DNA from: RGIG1918 sp964570895
GTDB taxonomy: Bacteria; Cyanobacteriota; Vampirovibrionia; Gastranaerophilales; Gastranaerophilaceae
NCBI GenBank assembly: GCA_964570895.1
Contig: CAZMZD010000001.1
Location: 124,001 to 188,000, forward strand
Direction of reading: 5' to 3'
DNA length: 64,000 nucleotides
Below are positions 51,164 to 60,713 of the stretch, piece by piece. A program made the position numbers and the translations under genes. Positions within the stretch are counted from its first letter, which is position 1. Each line of letters starts with the position of its first letter. The notes under the pieces are model-generated. The model was not told the origin of the DNA. It ran no database searches and saw nothing but the letters and a program-made list of their open reading frames with translations.

Positions 51164-52534
51164 ATGAATAAAGTAGAAAGACAACACGCAATAGAACAAG
51201 ATAAGATACAAAGAAGGTCAAATTTTGACCCTGTGGAAGAAAATTTCACGCCGGAACAAGCGCAGCTCGAAGCTTCACGTTGCATGAATTGCAAAAATCC
51301 AAAATGTGTGCAAGGTTGCCCTGTAAATGTTCCAATTCCAAAGTTTATAGCAGCCTTAAAAGAAGGAAATGTTCAGCAGGCGGGCGAAATAATCCGTGAA
51401 TCAAACATGCTTCCATCTGTTTGCGGCAGAGTATGCCCGCAAGAAAGACAATGCGAATCTAAATGCATTTTGGGCATTAAAGGCGACTCTGTTGCAATTG
51501 GTGCTCTTGAAAGATATGTTGGGGACAATTCATGCCCAAAAACGCCTGAAATTAAGCCGAATGGCAAAAAAGTGGCAATTATTGGTTCAGGCTGTGCCGG
51601 AATGTCTTGCGCTGCAGACCTTCGCGCAGCAGGCTTTGAAGTTGAAATTTTTGAAGCACTTCATGCCTTTGGTGGCGTTTTAAGATACGGTATTCCGTCT
51701 TTCAGACTTCCAAGAACCGTTCTCGATAGAGAAATTAAATCGCTCAATGAAATTGGCGTAAAATTCCACAAAAATGTGGTTGTTGGTAAATCAATCACCC
51801 TTAAACAACTTAAAGACGAAGGCTATGGGGCAATATTTATTTCATCAGGCGCCGGCCTTCCTAAAATGATGAACATTAAAGGCGAAAACCTAAATGGCGT
51901 ATACAGTGCAAACGAATTTTTAACAAGGGTTAACTTAATGCATGCTAACCATGAAACAACACCAACACCTATTAAAATTGGCGAAAAAGCAGTTATCATA
52001 GGCGGCGGAAACGTTGCAATGGATGCAGCAAGAGTAGCTGTTAGGGTTGGCTTTAAAGAAGTTTATATAGCTTACAGAAGAACAGAAGCTGAACTTCCTG
52101 CGCGCCTCGAAGAAATTCGCCACGCAAAAGAAGAAGGAATTGTTTTCAATTTCTTAATGGCACCTGTTGAAATCAAAGGCGAAGATGGCTTTGCAACAAG
52201 TATGACATTTGAACAAATGGAACTTGGCGAACCTGACGCTTCAGGCAGAAGAAGACCAATCGGCACAGGTAAATTTATTGATATGCCGATTGATACCGTA
52301 ATTGTTGCACTTGGCACCGGCCCTAACCCAATTATTCAAAGAAGTGCAGAATCAGACAATATGGCACTTGACACCGACAATAAAGGTTATATCGTAATTA
52401 ATGAACAAGGCTCAACTTCGCTTGAAAACATCTTTGCAGGCGGCGACGTTGCTCCTCTTGGGCCTTCCACTGCAATTAACGCAATGGGCGCAGGCAAACG
52501 TGCAGCAAAAACAATCATTGAAAGACTCGGTTAA
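51164..52534 (+). CDS. gltA: NADPH-dependent glutamate synthase, GltA/GltD type
   Basis: Flavin, iron-sulfur oxidoreductase of the GltD/NfnB family. The N-terminal [4Fe-4S] domain has cysteines C40, C43, C48 and C52 (RCMNCKNPKCVQGCP) and a second set in VCGRVCPQERQCESKC (C87, C91, C97, C101). The FAD fold is AIIGSGCAGMSCAADL, and the NADPH fold is VIIGGGNVAMDAARVAVR. 456 residues, matching the stand-alone enzymes of anaerobes. AGGGGAA lies before the ATG. No large gltB subunit or nfnA is adjacent, so it may be a homomeric glutamate synthase or the B subunit of a transhydrogenase. Its stop overlaps the wecB start by one base. Confidence 0.88.
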   Translation: MNKVERQHAIEQDKIQRRSNFDPVEENFTPEQAQLEASRCMNCKNPKCVQGCPVNVPIPKFIAALKEGNVQQAGEIIRESNMLPSVCGRVCPQERQCESKCILGIKGDSVAIGALERYVGDNSCPKTPEIKPNGKKVAIIGSGCAGMSCAADLRAAGFEVEIFEALHAFGGVLRYGIPSFRLPRTVLDREIKSLNEIGVKFHKNVVVGKSITLKQLKDEGYGAIFISSGAGLPKMMNIKGENLNGVYSANEFLTRVNLMHANHETTPTPIKIGEKAVIIGGGNVAMDAARVAVRVGFKEVYIAYRRTEAELPARLEEIRHAKEEGIVFNFLMAPVEIKGEDGFATSMTFEQMELGEPDASGRRRPIGTGKFIDMPIDTVIVALGTGPNPIIQRSAESDNMALDTDNKGYIVINEQGSTSLENIFAGGDVAPLGPSTAINAMGAGKRAAKTIIERLG

Positions 52535-53667
52535 TGTATAAAAAAATAAAAGTCGCCCTTGTTTTTGGAACAAGGCCAGAAGCAATTAAAATGTGCCCGC
52601 TTGTAAACGAGTTCAAATCTCGCGAAACTTTTGATGTGACAACAATTGTGACAGCGCAGCACAGAGAAATGCTTGACCAAGTTCTTGAGCTGTTTAAAGT
52701 CGTTCCGGACTATGATTTAAACATTATGAAACCAAACCAAAACCTTTGGTCGCTCACGTCTGATATTCTTCTTCAAACGAAAGAAATTTTTGAAAATGAG
52801 CAGTTTGATATAGTTCTTGTGCATGGCGACACTACAACAGCTTTTGCGACAAGTCTTAGCGCGTTTTACGCAAGAATTCCGATTGGGCATGTTGAAGCAG
52901 GGCTTCGCACCTACGATAGAAATTATCCGTTCCCTGAAGAAATCAACCGCGTGATTTGCGACTCGCTTACAAGTATGTATTTTGCGCCAACTTCACTTGC
53001 TGTTGAAAACTTAAAAAATTATCCGGAAGTTAATATTGAAAACATTTATAAAACAGGCAACACAGTAATTGATGCACTTTTATACACTGTTTCAAACTCT
53101 TCTAAACAATTGGAATTTCTATCTAACCGCGATGATAAAAAAATAATTCTTATGACAGCACACAGAAGGGAAAACTTTGGAAAACCGCTTGAAGACATCT
53201 GTAAGGCGGTTCTTGAAATTGTTTCTACGAGAGATGATGTTGAATTTATTTATCCTGTGCACCCAAATCCAAATGTACGCAAAACGGTTAATTCTTACCT
53301 TGCTGACACGCCACATGTAAAACTTATTGACCCGCTTGAATACGAAGATTTTTCACTTCTTATGAAAAAATCATACTTAATTTTAACCGATTCCGGCGGA
53401 GTTCAAGAAGAAGCGCCTGCGCTTGGCGTTCCTGTGCTTGTTTTGAGGAACGAAACAGAGCGGCCGGAAGCAATTAAAGCAGGCTGTGTTAAGCTTGTGG
53501 GCACAAAAAAAGATACTATTGTTAGCACAATTAACGAACTACTAACAAATAATGATAGCTACTATAAAATGGCAAAAAGCGCCAACCCTTATGGCGATGG
53601 CACAGCTTGCCCTCAAATTGCAGACGCTATTGAAAAACATTTCATGCCAAACCTTAATAAAAACTAA
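52534..53667 (+). CDS. wecB: UDP-GlcNAc 2-epimerase
   Basis: Non-hydrolysing epimerase giving UDP-ManNAc for surface polysaccharide. The start KKIKVALVFGTRPEAIKMCP is diagnostic. HVEAGLRTYDRNYPFPEEINR (key part HVEAGLRT near 110-117), MTAHRRENFG and DSGGVQEEAPALGVPVLVLR complete the GT-B-like active site. 377 residues. It starts on the last base of the glutamate synthase stop, so it is co-transcribed with it. The next gene converges with a 4-bp overlap. Confidence 0.95.
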   Translation: MYKKIKVALVFGTRPEAIKMCPLVNEFKSRETFDVTTIVTAQHREMLDQVLELFKVVPDYDLNIMKPNQNLWSLTSDILLQTKEIFENEQFDIVLVHGDTTTAFATSLSAFYARIPIGHVEAGLRTYDRNYPFPEEINRVICDSLTSMYFAPTSLAVENLKNYPEVNIENIYKTGNTVIDALLYTVSNSSKQLEFLSNRDDKKIILMTAHRRENFGKPLEDICKAVLEIVSTRDDVEFIYPVHPNPNVRKTVNSYLADTPHVKLIDPLEYEDFSLLMKKSYLILTDSGGVQEEAPALGVPVLVLRNETERPEAIKAGCVKLVGTKKDTIVSTINELLTNNDSYYKMAKSANPYGDGTACPQIADAIEKHFMPNLNKN

Positions 53668-54086
53668 ACAGGGATTTTAACAACTATTTTTTTAACTTTT
53701 GTACTTTCGTTTAATATAATTTGCGGAACATGCGCGTCATCAGGGTAAAACACTGCCCAATCGCCTTTTTTCATAACAAGTTCGCTCGTGTTGTTTGCAT
53801 TTTCAAAAAATTCAATGTCGCGCTCTTCGCTGTAGCCCTTTGAATTTACACAATCTTTAATATTTGCGACATAAATTATCTCTTCGCCACTTAAAATATA
53901 TTGCAAATCAATGTATTTTCTATGAACTTCAGGGAGCCCAATCTCTTTTGTGAAATACTCATCAACATTAAAATAAGCGCCATCTTCAAGGTCATATTTG
54001 CCGCATTCTATAGTGCCATCAAGCTTTTTAATGTATTGAAGGGCGTGTTCAATCTTTTCTTCGTATTTTTTATCTCGAATAAACAT
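53664..54086 (-). CDS. YhcH/YjgK/YiaL-family sugar-binding protein
   Basis: Small beta-sandwich protein of the YhcH/EbgC family (DUF386), whose members act on or bind amino sugars and other glycans. Conserved motifs are EVHRKYIDLQYILSGEE (about 54-70) and GDWAVFYPDDAHVPQI near 112-127, with metal-type histidines. 140 residues. Converging with wecB hints at amino-sugar metabolism. No ribosome site; TATATT ends 6 nt before the ATG. Confidence 0.85.
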   Translation of the reverse strand: MFIRDKKYEEKIEHALQYIKKLDGTIECGKYDLEDGAYFNVDEYFTKEIGLPEVHRKYIDLQYILSGEEIIYVANIKDCVNSKGYSEERDIEFFENANNTSELVMKKGDWAVFYPDDAHVPQIILNESTKVKKIVVKIPV

Positions 54087-54210
54087 AGTATTAATATAGC
54101 ATTATTTAAAAAATTAGTGTATAATTTACAATAGTTTGTAAATTTTTATGACAAGTGGTTAACAAAAATAGCAAATTTTATTCTCAACATGTTTTTAAAT
54201 AGGAGTGAAT

Positions 54211-54279
54211 ATGAAAAGTGTAACTAAAAGACTTAACAGTAATGTTCAAAAATTAATGAACTTGATATGGGGGCTATAA
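54211..54279 (+). CDS. Short 22-codon ORF with its own ribosome site
   Basis: ATG 54211 to TAA 54279 encodes a 22-residue peptide, basic at the start (MKSVTKRLNSN) and hydrophobic at the end (LMNLIWGL). TAGGAGTGA sits at the right distance upstream. The stop lies one base before the next gene's ATG, so it may be a leader peptide or coupling ORF for the 457-aa protein. Confidence 0.45.
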   Translation: MKSVTKRLNSNVQKLMNLIWGL

Positions 54280-54280
54280 T

Positions 54281-55654
54281 ATGAAGATAGCCTCATTAGC
54301 AACGAAATTTATATCGAAAATGGGTGATAATTCGGGCTCTAGGGTGCCGTTACTTGTAAAAGATACAACTTGCAATTTTTTAATATCATCCATATACGCC
54401 AAAAAGGGCGGAGAAGCAGACGGAAAAGAGAGATTAATTGAAGAATTTGGAACAGAAGCAGTTTGGATTGGCGGCATTCCGCTCATCAGATGGATTATAG
54501 ACAAAACTGCATACAAATTCGCTGGCATTGACCCTAATTTCGACGTTAGGAAATTCTCAACCAAAAACGCAGATAACATAAACCTTATGAAAAAATGCGT
54601 TCAAAATTCGCCTGAACAATTAAAACAGCTTGATAAACTCGCTAAAAACAAGAAATTAGCGCTCGGTTTATATATTGGCAAATTCATTGCGTCAACTGCG
54701 CTAACACTATTTGCGCTTAGAAAAATTACTGACTTCAAACAAAAAACAACGCAGAAAAAGCTTGAAGAAGAAATTTTGAAAAATAATAACAAAAAAGATT
54801 TAGTTTCATCGAATGTCCAAGCAGATGTTCAAAAAAGCGGCAATTTCACAAACTTTAAGAAAAACCAAGTGCACCACGGCGAACAAGATTTAATATTAAA
54901 CACGACGCAAGGTAAAAAGCCGTCTTTTAAAGGTTTTAGCGACATTGCGCAAAAATTTATTTTTAACCCTGTTGCAAACAATTCTCTTCTTGATATCGGA
55001 CTTTCAGCACAAAGAATGGAACAAGCTAGAAAAGGGGAGCATGCTGAGGTGTTCCTTAAAGAAGGGTTAACAATTGCTTTTTATTATCCGCTTGCAAAAC
55101 CTATTCAATCAGGCATGGAAAAAGCATTTAATCATCTGTTTAAAAAGCCCGTAAAGCTTGACTTTAAGATTATTTCAGACGAAAACCTTAAAGAAAATAT
55201 TAAAAACGGCAAGCTTGCAGATTCCGTTAAAAAATTCAGTATGCTTGACGACAAACAGCTTACTGAACAGCTTTTCAAATCGCAAGACGACGTAATTGTT
55301 GAACTCTTAAAGAAAACAGGCGTTTTGAGCACTTATAAGAAAACAAACGAGCTTTCTGCTCTTCAAAAATTTGATTTTGATGAAATTAGAGGAACCGTCA
55401 AAAACATTGATGATTTCGTTAAAAAAGCAAAAGCAGCGCCTGAAGGTTTAGATAAATTCATTTCAAAAGCAAAAACGTGCAAATGTGGCTCAATTTTCGC
55501 AGGGCTTGCAATCACAATCGGCGTAATTGGCATATTGCAGCCGCTTTCAGTGTTTGCGCTCAGAAAATTAAAAGGCGGCACCAATGAAAACCCTGCAATT
55601 GTAGAAATCAAACAAAAGCTTCATAAGCAACAACAAGAAGAAAAACTTGCATAA
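54281..55654 (+). CDS. Orphan protein with two hydrophobic segments
   Basis: A 457-residue protein of no family I recognise. The N-terminal part (1-125) has a hydrophobic patch and a conserved-looking WIGGIPLIRWIIDKTAYKFAG. A membrane segment follows (about 127-147), then a Lys/Gln-rich linker with KPSFKGF near 210, a helical domain, and a second hydrophobic stretch near 405-430. The tail is Lys/Gln rich. It starts one base after a 22-codon ORF; GGGGGC is the only purine run upstream. It may be an inner-membrane structural or host-interaction protein. Codon use is typical. Confidence 0.75.
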   Translation: MKIASLATKFISKMGDNSGSRVPLLVKDTTCNFLISSIYAKKGGEADGKERLIEEFGTEAVWIGGIPLIRWIIDKTAYKFAGIDPNFDVRKFSTKNADNINLMKKCVQNSPEQLKQLDKLAKNKKLALGLYIGKFIASTALTLFALRKITDFKQKTTQKKLEEEILKNNNKKDLVSSNVQADVQKSGNFTNFKKNQVHHGEQDLILNTTQGKKPSFKGFSDIAQKFIFNPVANNSLLDIGLSAQRMEQARKGEHAEVFLKEGLTIAFYYPLAKPIQSGMEKAFNHLFKKPVKLDFKIISDENLKENIKNGKLADSVKKFSMLDDKQLTEQLFKSQDDVIVELLKKTGVLSTYKKTNELSALQKFDFDEIRGTVKNIDDFVKKAKAAPEGLDKFISKAKTCKCGSIFAGLAITIGVIGILQPLSVFALRKLKGGTNENPAIVEIKQKLHKQQQEEKLA

Positions 55655-55759
55655 ACTAGTTCCAATAATGTAAAAATTCTTACAAAGTTTGACACAGAAA
55701 CGCTTTTTATAGTTCAATTGTAATAGCTAGACGACTTACAGATACGTATCAAAAAAATA

Positions 55760-58700
55760 ATGAGAATTAAGGAATTAGAAATCGATAATTTTAAATCCTT
55801 TGCAAATAAGGCGGAGATACCTTTTTTGCAAGGTTTTACAACAATTTCAGGGCCTAATGGTTCCGGAAAAAGTAATATTATCGACAGTATCCTTTTTGCG
55901 CTCGGGCTTGCAAGCTCTCGAACTTTGCGTTCAGAATCAGGCGTTGCAGACTTTATCACAAACCACAACAATCGTGGCGAAGCTTATGTTAAAGTGACCT
56001 TTGAAATGGATGACGGTAACGACATTTCTTTTGCAAGAAGGGTCAAAAAGACATCGCAAGGCTACACTTCGACATATTACACAAACGACAAAGTTTGCAC
56101 CTTAACCCAAATCCACTTAGAACTTGAAAAATACAACATCACCCCAAATAGTTATAATGTCATAATGCAAGGCGACGTAACAAGCATTATTAACTGCTCA
56201 TCAAGCGAAAGAAGGAAAATTCTTGATGAAATTGCAGGCGTTGCAGACTTTGACAGAAAAATCGAACAAGCAATGCGCGAGCTTGAAACAGTCGACGAGA
56301 GAGTTGCACGTTCAAATATAATCCTTGGCGAAATTGACTCTCGAATAGAACAACTTAGCCAAGATAGAGAAACTGCCCTCAAATACAAAGCCTTAAAAGA
56401 CCAAAAAGGTGCGCTTGAAGGGCAAATTTCAACCGTAAAATATTTTGACTGTAAACGCTCTTTAGATTTAGTTCACGAAAATATTTTAAACGCGGATAAA
56501 GAAAAGAAAAAAATTCAAAACGAACTAAAAACCTTTAAAGATAACATTATTAAGCAAAGCGAGCTCTGCAAGGCAATTTCAGACGAAGTTCGAGCTAAAG
56601 GCGAAGATAAACAACTTGAAGTCAAAAAACAAGCCGAAGAAAAGAAAGGCGAAATTTCTAGAAAGAAAACTGCCCTTGAGCACTGCGACAAGCTTATTTT
56701 CGACAATTTAAAAACTATTGATAACTCTAAAAACGGCATAGACTCTCTAACTCAAAAAAATGCTGAAACAGAAGCCGTTATTGCTGAAAAAAATAATGAT
56801 TTGCAAGCAAAAAACGACATTTTAACAGCGCAAAAGCAAGAGTTAGAAAACATTTTATCTCAAATGGGCGGCCTGAATAAGACTGCAAACGAGTATATCG
56901 AAAAGCGAAATGCACTTCGCCATGAGCTCGACTCTAAAAAAGATTATGAAAATGTGCTCATAAAAGAAAGTTTGCCAATTGAGAGCAAATACAACGCCCT
57001 TAAGGCGGAAAATGTCAAAATTACCGAAGATTTAGCCAAATTTGAAAATTCAGCTAAAAACTTTGATGATGAAAAAGATAGACTTATGCTGCTCACAAAA
57101 TCTCTTCAAGAAGAAATGCAAGAGTGCGAAGAAGTCCAAAAAATCACCCTTCAAGAGCTCGATAAAGTCAAAACTCAAACTTCTGATATGAATTATAATA
57201 TCAACCTTGCAACCAAAAAAATTGCAAGCATGGAAGCTAAAAAACAGGCTTTTAAAGAATACGGGCTCGGCGCAGGGGTTGATCTTGTTATGTCGTCAAA
57301 CATCAATGGCATTCATGCGCCCTTAATTCAGCTTTTAGATGTTGAAGCGAAGTATCAAGATGCAATCAATATTGCGCTTGGCGCAAGGTCGCGTTTTATT
57401 GTTGTAGATGATGAAAATGTTGCTGTTCGCGCAATTGAACTTTTAAAATCAAATGATAGACGTGCAACATTTTTGCCACTTAACAAACTCCACAAAGCGC
57501 CCGCAAAGCTTGCCCTTCCGCGCGACAAAGGTGTTATCGATTTTGCAATAAACCTAATTGACTTTGACGACGAATATTTAGATGCATTCTATTTTGCGCT
57601 ATCAGACACTTTAATTGTCGAAGATACGGGAATTGCAAAAAAATTAATGGGTAAATATCGCGTCATTACGCTTGATGGTGATATTTTCGAAAAATCCGGC
57701 GCAATCACAGGTGGCGCAAAGGTTAAGGAACGCTCTGCATTTAGCAAATCAGACGATAATGAACTCAAAACTTTCAAAGAAAGACTTAAAGAATTCGAGA
57801 AAAAATTTAACGAACTTGAAGATAAAAAATTCCAATTAGAAAAAAGGTTGGATAAAGTCAGAAACGACTATATCAACGCCAAAAACGAATATTCAAGTTC
57901 TAAAATCGAGCTTCAAAGGCTCATTGACGATAATTCAAAAATCACATCAGCAATCGAGCAAGGCATGCTAAGGCAAGCTCAAGTTGCAACAGAGCTCAAA
58001 GAATTGACCGCAAAACTTGATTCTTATGAAGAAAAACAAATGGTTGTTCAGCAAGACATTTTGCGCCTACAAGGCGAATTTGAAGAAATCGAAAAGCTGA
58101 TTGATGAAGGCGAATTAAACAAACTCAAAGAAATGACTGCCGATATTGACCAAAAAATCAAAGCGACTGAAAGCGAAATTTTTGCAATTCAAGCTGAAAT
58201 TGAAAAACAAAAAAATAACATCACTTTTAACAATACGATTATTGACCAAAGAAAAGCGGACATTGAAAAACTTACCGATGACAACATAAAAATCAAAGAC
58301 GACAAAGGGCGCTTCGCGGGCGAAATTGAAGCCCACACAAAAGAATTAAACGAGCTTGAAGTTTTAATTGTTGAACTTGGTGCGCATTTGGTTGAATTAC
58401 AAGCAAAAAGAGATGCTGCAAATCAAGAGTTACTTAACCTTCAAAAACAAAGCGATGTGCTGGATAACCAACAAGAACGCATTCAAGAACAACTTGAAAG
58501 CTACAGGGCAAGAAGGCGCGAGCTTGAACCGCTTTTGGAACAAGCAAGAGAAACTCTTATTGAGCAAGGGTTTGACATCTCAAAACTTCAAGAAGTCACT
58601 ATTTCAATTGAAGAAATTACATCAAAAATTGCGCGCCTTCAAAAGAAAATGGATGAGCTTGAACCTGTTAACATGCGCGCACTTACAGACTATGACGAAG

Positions 58701-59254
58701 TGATTGCAAGGCAGACTGAGTTAAGAGAAAAAATTTCAACTCTTCATAATGAAAAAATTGAAATTTCAAACAGAATGCAAGGTTATGAAAACCTCAAAAA
58801 AGAAACATTCTTGACCACATTTAAAGCCGTTAACAGCAACTTTAAAGACATTTTCTCCGAACTTTCAGAAGGGGAAGGCAAATTAATCCTCGAAAACGAA
58901 GAAAATCCATTTATGGGCGGTTTGACCTTCGAGGCAAGCAACAGGGATAAGCCGAAACAAAGGCTCGCCGGTATGTCTGGTGGCGAAAAAACCCTTATGG
59001 CGCTTGCTTTTGTGTTCTCTATGCAAAGATATCAGCCGGCACCTTTCTATGCCATGGACGAGGTCGACATGCACCTTGACGGCCCAAATGTTGAAAAGCT
59101 TGCAAAAATGATAAACAAGCAAGCTCACGTTGCCCAATTTATTGTCATAAGCCTTAGAAAACCGATGATTGACAGCGCAGACAGGATGATTGGCGTAACT
59201 CAAAAAGAAAAAGGTAAAACAAAAATTAGCGGGATAAAACTAAAAGATGAGTAA
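55760..59254 (+). CDS. smc: Chromosome segregation ATPase SMC
   Basis: Condensin ATPase that organises and segregates the chromosome with ScpA and ScpB. Walker A is GPNGSGKS (31-38) with the N-terminal head to about 165. Long antiparallel coiled coils flank a hinge at about 505-660 (GAGVDLVMSSNINGIHAPLIQ, then SRFIVVDDENVAVRA). The C-terminal head carries the signature MSGGEKTLMALAF (1072-1084) and Walker B FYAMDEVDMHLDGPN with DEVD at 1100-1103. 1,164 residues, normal. It overlaps scpA by 8 bp. TTGACA at 55689 is a possible -35, but the nearest -10 is badly spaced. Confidence 0.97.
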   Translation: MRIKELEIDNFKSFANKAEIPFLQGFTTISGPNGSGKSNIIDSILFALGLASSRTLRSESGVADFITNHNNRGEAYVKVTFEMDDGNDISFARRVKKTSQGYTSTYYTNDKVCTLTQIHLELEKYNITPNSYNVIMQGDVTSIINCSSSERRKILDEIAGVADFDRKIEQAMRELETVDERVARSNIILGEIDSRIEQLSQDRETALKYKALKDQKGALEGQISTVKYFDCKRSLDLVHENILNADKEKKKIQNELKTFKDNIIKQSELCKAISDEVRAKGEDKQLEVKKQAEEKKGEISRKKTALEHCDKLIFDNLKTIDNSKNGIDSLTQKNAETEAVIAEKNNDLQAKNDILTAQKQELENILSQMGGLNKTANEYIEKRNALRHELDSKKDYENVLIKESLPIESKYNALKAENVKITEDLAKFENSAKNFDDEKDRLMLLTKSLQEEMQECEEVQKITLQELDKVKTQTSDMNYNINLATKKIASMEAKKQAFKEYGLGAGVDLVMSSNINGIHAPLIQLLDVEAKYQDAINIALGARSRFIVVDDENVAVRAIELLKSNDRRATFLPLNKLHKAPAKLALPRDKGVIDFAINLIDFDDEYLDAFYFALSDTLIVEDTGIAKKLMGKYRVITLDGDIFEKSGAITGGAKVKERSAFSKSDDNELKTFKERLKEFEKKFNELEDKKFQLEKRLDKVRNDYINAKNEYSSSKIELQRLIDDNSKITSAIEQGMLRQAQVATELKELTAKLDSYEEKQMVVQQDILRLQGEFEEIEKLIDEGELNKLKEMTADIDQKIKATESEIFAIQAEIEKQKNNITFNNTIIDQRKADIEKLTDDNIKIKDDKGRFAGEIEAHTKELNELEVLIVELGAHLVELQAKRDAANQELLNLQKQSDVLDNQQERIQEQLESYRARRRELEPLLEQARETLIEQGFDISKLQEVTISIEEITSKIARLQKKMDELEPVNMRALTDYDEVIARQTELREKISTLHNEKIEISNRMQGYENLKKETFLTTFKAVNSNFKDIFSELSEGEGKLILENEENPFMGGLTFEASNRDKPKQRLAGMSGGEKTLMALAFVFSMQRYQPAPFYAMDEVDMHLDGPNVEKLAKMINKQAHVAQFIVISLRKPMIDSADRMIGVTQKEKGKTKISGIKLKDE

Positions 59255-60185
59255 TTCTGAATTTTATACAACTGACGCACTTGCGGCAAACATAGCATTA
59301 AACGAAGTCCAAGCGATAGATTCGACAGTTGGAGCATTTAACGAGCTAAATTTAGTGTCTGAAAACTCTGTTTCCAAGCAAGATTTATACATGAACGACA
59401 TTTCAATTCTTGTTGAACTTGCAAAATGTGGAAAAATTGACCCTTGGAACATAGATATTATCGATATTTACGACAAATATTGCGCAAAATTATCAGAGCT
59501 CGAAGCAAGAAACAATTTAAAATACGCAGGTCGCGCTTCTCTTTTTGCTTCAATTTTGCTCAAAATTAAATCTAATATTTTAGATGGAATTGAAGCGAGC
59601 GATTTTGAACCCACAGATGACGAATTTGAAGACTATGACGACGATTTTGACCCTTATGACGATGCAGAACAGTTAAAATTATCTTCAAGCAATGTAATAT
59701 CTTTTAGCGAAGTTTTGCAGAGAAGAACAAGCACAAGGCTAAACAGAAACCGCAACGTAACCCTTAAAGACCTTATTCGTCACATTGAATTTTACGAAGA
59801 ACTCGAAAAGAAAAGAACTCTTCAAAACAGGCTAGATAGGCAAAAAAGAAGGGTTAAAAACTATTCAAGATTGTCAGCGCACGACATTAAAAACCTTGCG
59901 CACGAAGAATATATCGAAAAAGTTGTTCAAAAAATGGATGAAAATCTGCAAGTTATTTTGAATGATGAAAAACAAATCGAAATCAGAGAATTGACACTTT
60001 TAGGCTTCGACAGGTCAAGCGCCTATATCGCGCTGTTATTCCTTGTTCTTCGCAAAAACTATGAAATTGTGCAAGACGAATTTTACGGAAATTTATATGT
60101 AAGGAAAACTCAAAATCAGGTGGTTCAATTTATTTCAGATGTCGCAGAAAAAGTGATGGGAGGCTCAACCAATGGAGATGAATGA
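59247..60185 (+). CDS. scpA: Segregation and condensation protein ScpA
   Basis: Kleisin subunit that bridges the SMC heads. The N-terminal SMC-binding helices (about 44-112) show DISILVELAKCGKIDPWNID and the conserved ASILLKIKSN. A strongly acidic insertion (about 115-141, many Asp/Glu, e.g. DDEFEDYDDDFDPYDD) separates them from the central region. The C-terminal winged helix (about 215-305) has LGFDRSSAYIALLFLVLRKNYE. 312 residues, longer than most ScpA because of an N-terminal extension of about 40 residues. It overlaps smc by 8 bp and scpB by 14 bp. Confidence 0.92.
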   Translation: MSNSEFYTTDALAANIALNEVQAIDSTVGAFNELNLVSENSVSKQDLYMNDISILVELAKCGKIDPWNIDIIDIYDKYCAKLSELEARNNLKYAGRASLFASILLKIKSNILDGIEASDFEPTDDEFEDYDDDFDPYDDAEQLKLSSSNVISFSEVLQRRTSTRLNRNRNVTLKDLIRHIEFYEELEKKRTLQNRLDRQKRRVKNYSRLSAHDIKNLAHEEYIEKVVQKMDENLQVILNDEKQIEIRELTLLGFDRSSAYIALLFLVLRKNYEIVQDEFYGNLYVRKTQNQVVQFISDVAEKVMGGSTNGDE

Positions 60186-60684
60186 GCTTAAAGCAAAAAT
60201 TGAAGCAGTTTTATTTGTGACAGCGCAAGCAATGCAACCCGCACAAATTGCAGAACTATTAGAAACAGAACCTGATAAAGTCGAGGAAGCTTTGCTTGAG
60301 CTTGTTTTTGACTATTCGTCGCGCGATGGTGCTCTTGAAATAGATGATGAAGACGGCTACATTATTCAAGTTAAATCAGAATATTTAGATATCGTGGAAA
60401 AGCTCTGCCCTGTTGATTTAAGGCAGTCTGTTCTTAAAACTTTAACCGTTATTGCACTCAAAGAGCCTATTAAACAATCAGCTTTAATGGAGCTTAGACC
60501 ATCAGCTTCAGAGCATATTAAAGAATTGCTCGAAAAAGAACTTATATCACGCTCGCGCGCCAAAGATTCCCGTTCATTTATTTTGCACACAACCAAAAAA
60601 TTTGCAGAATATTTTAAACTCAAGGGCGACGCAAAAACGCTTGCCAAATACCTTGACGTGAATAAAGATATTATAAATAGCTAG
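60172..60684 (+). CDS. scpB: Segregation and condensation protein ScpB
   Basis: Dimeric tandem winged-helix partner of ScpA in the SMC condensin. The start ELKAKIEAVLFVTAQAMQPA is typical. Two winged helices follow (about 1-75 and 80-160), including LKTLTVIALKEPIKQSALMELR. 170 residues. The start overlaps scpA by 14 bp, so smc-scpA-scpB are translated from one transcript. Confidence 0.93.
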   Translation: MEMNELKAKIEAVLFVTAQAMQPAQIAELLETEPDKVEEALLELVFDYSSRDGALEIDDEDGYIIQVKSEYLDIVEKLCPVDLRQSVLKTLTVIALKEPIKQSALMELRPSASEHIKELLEKELISRSRAKDSRSFILHTTKKFAEYFKLKGDAKTLAKYLDVNKDIINS

Positions 60685-60713
60685 ATTTTTTAAAATTTAA
60701 CCTTAATTAAATT

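Noticed and set aside
55689..55713. smc promoter TTGACA / TATAGT
   Set aside because: The spacer is only 13 bp, too short for a normal sigma70 promoter.
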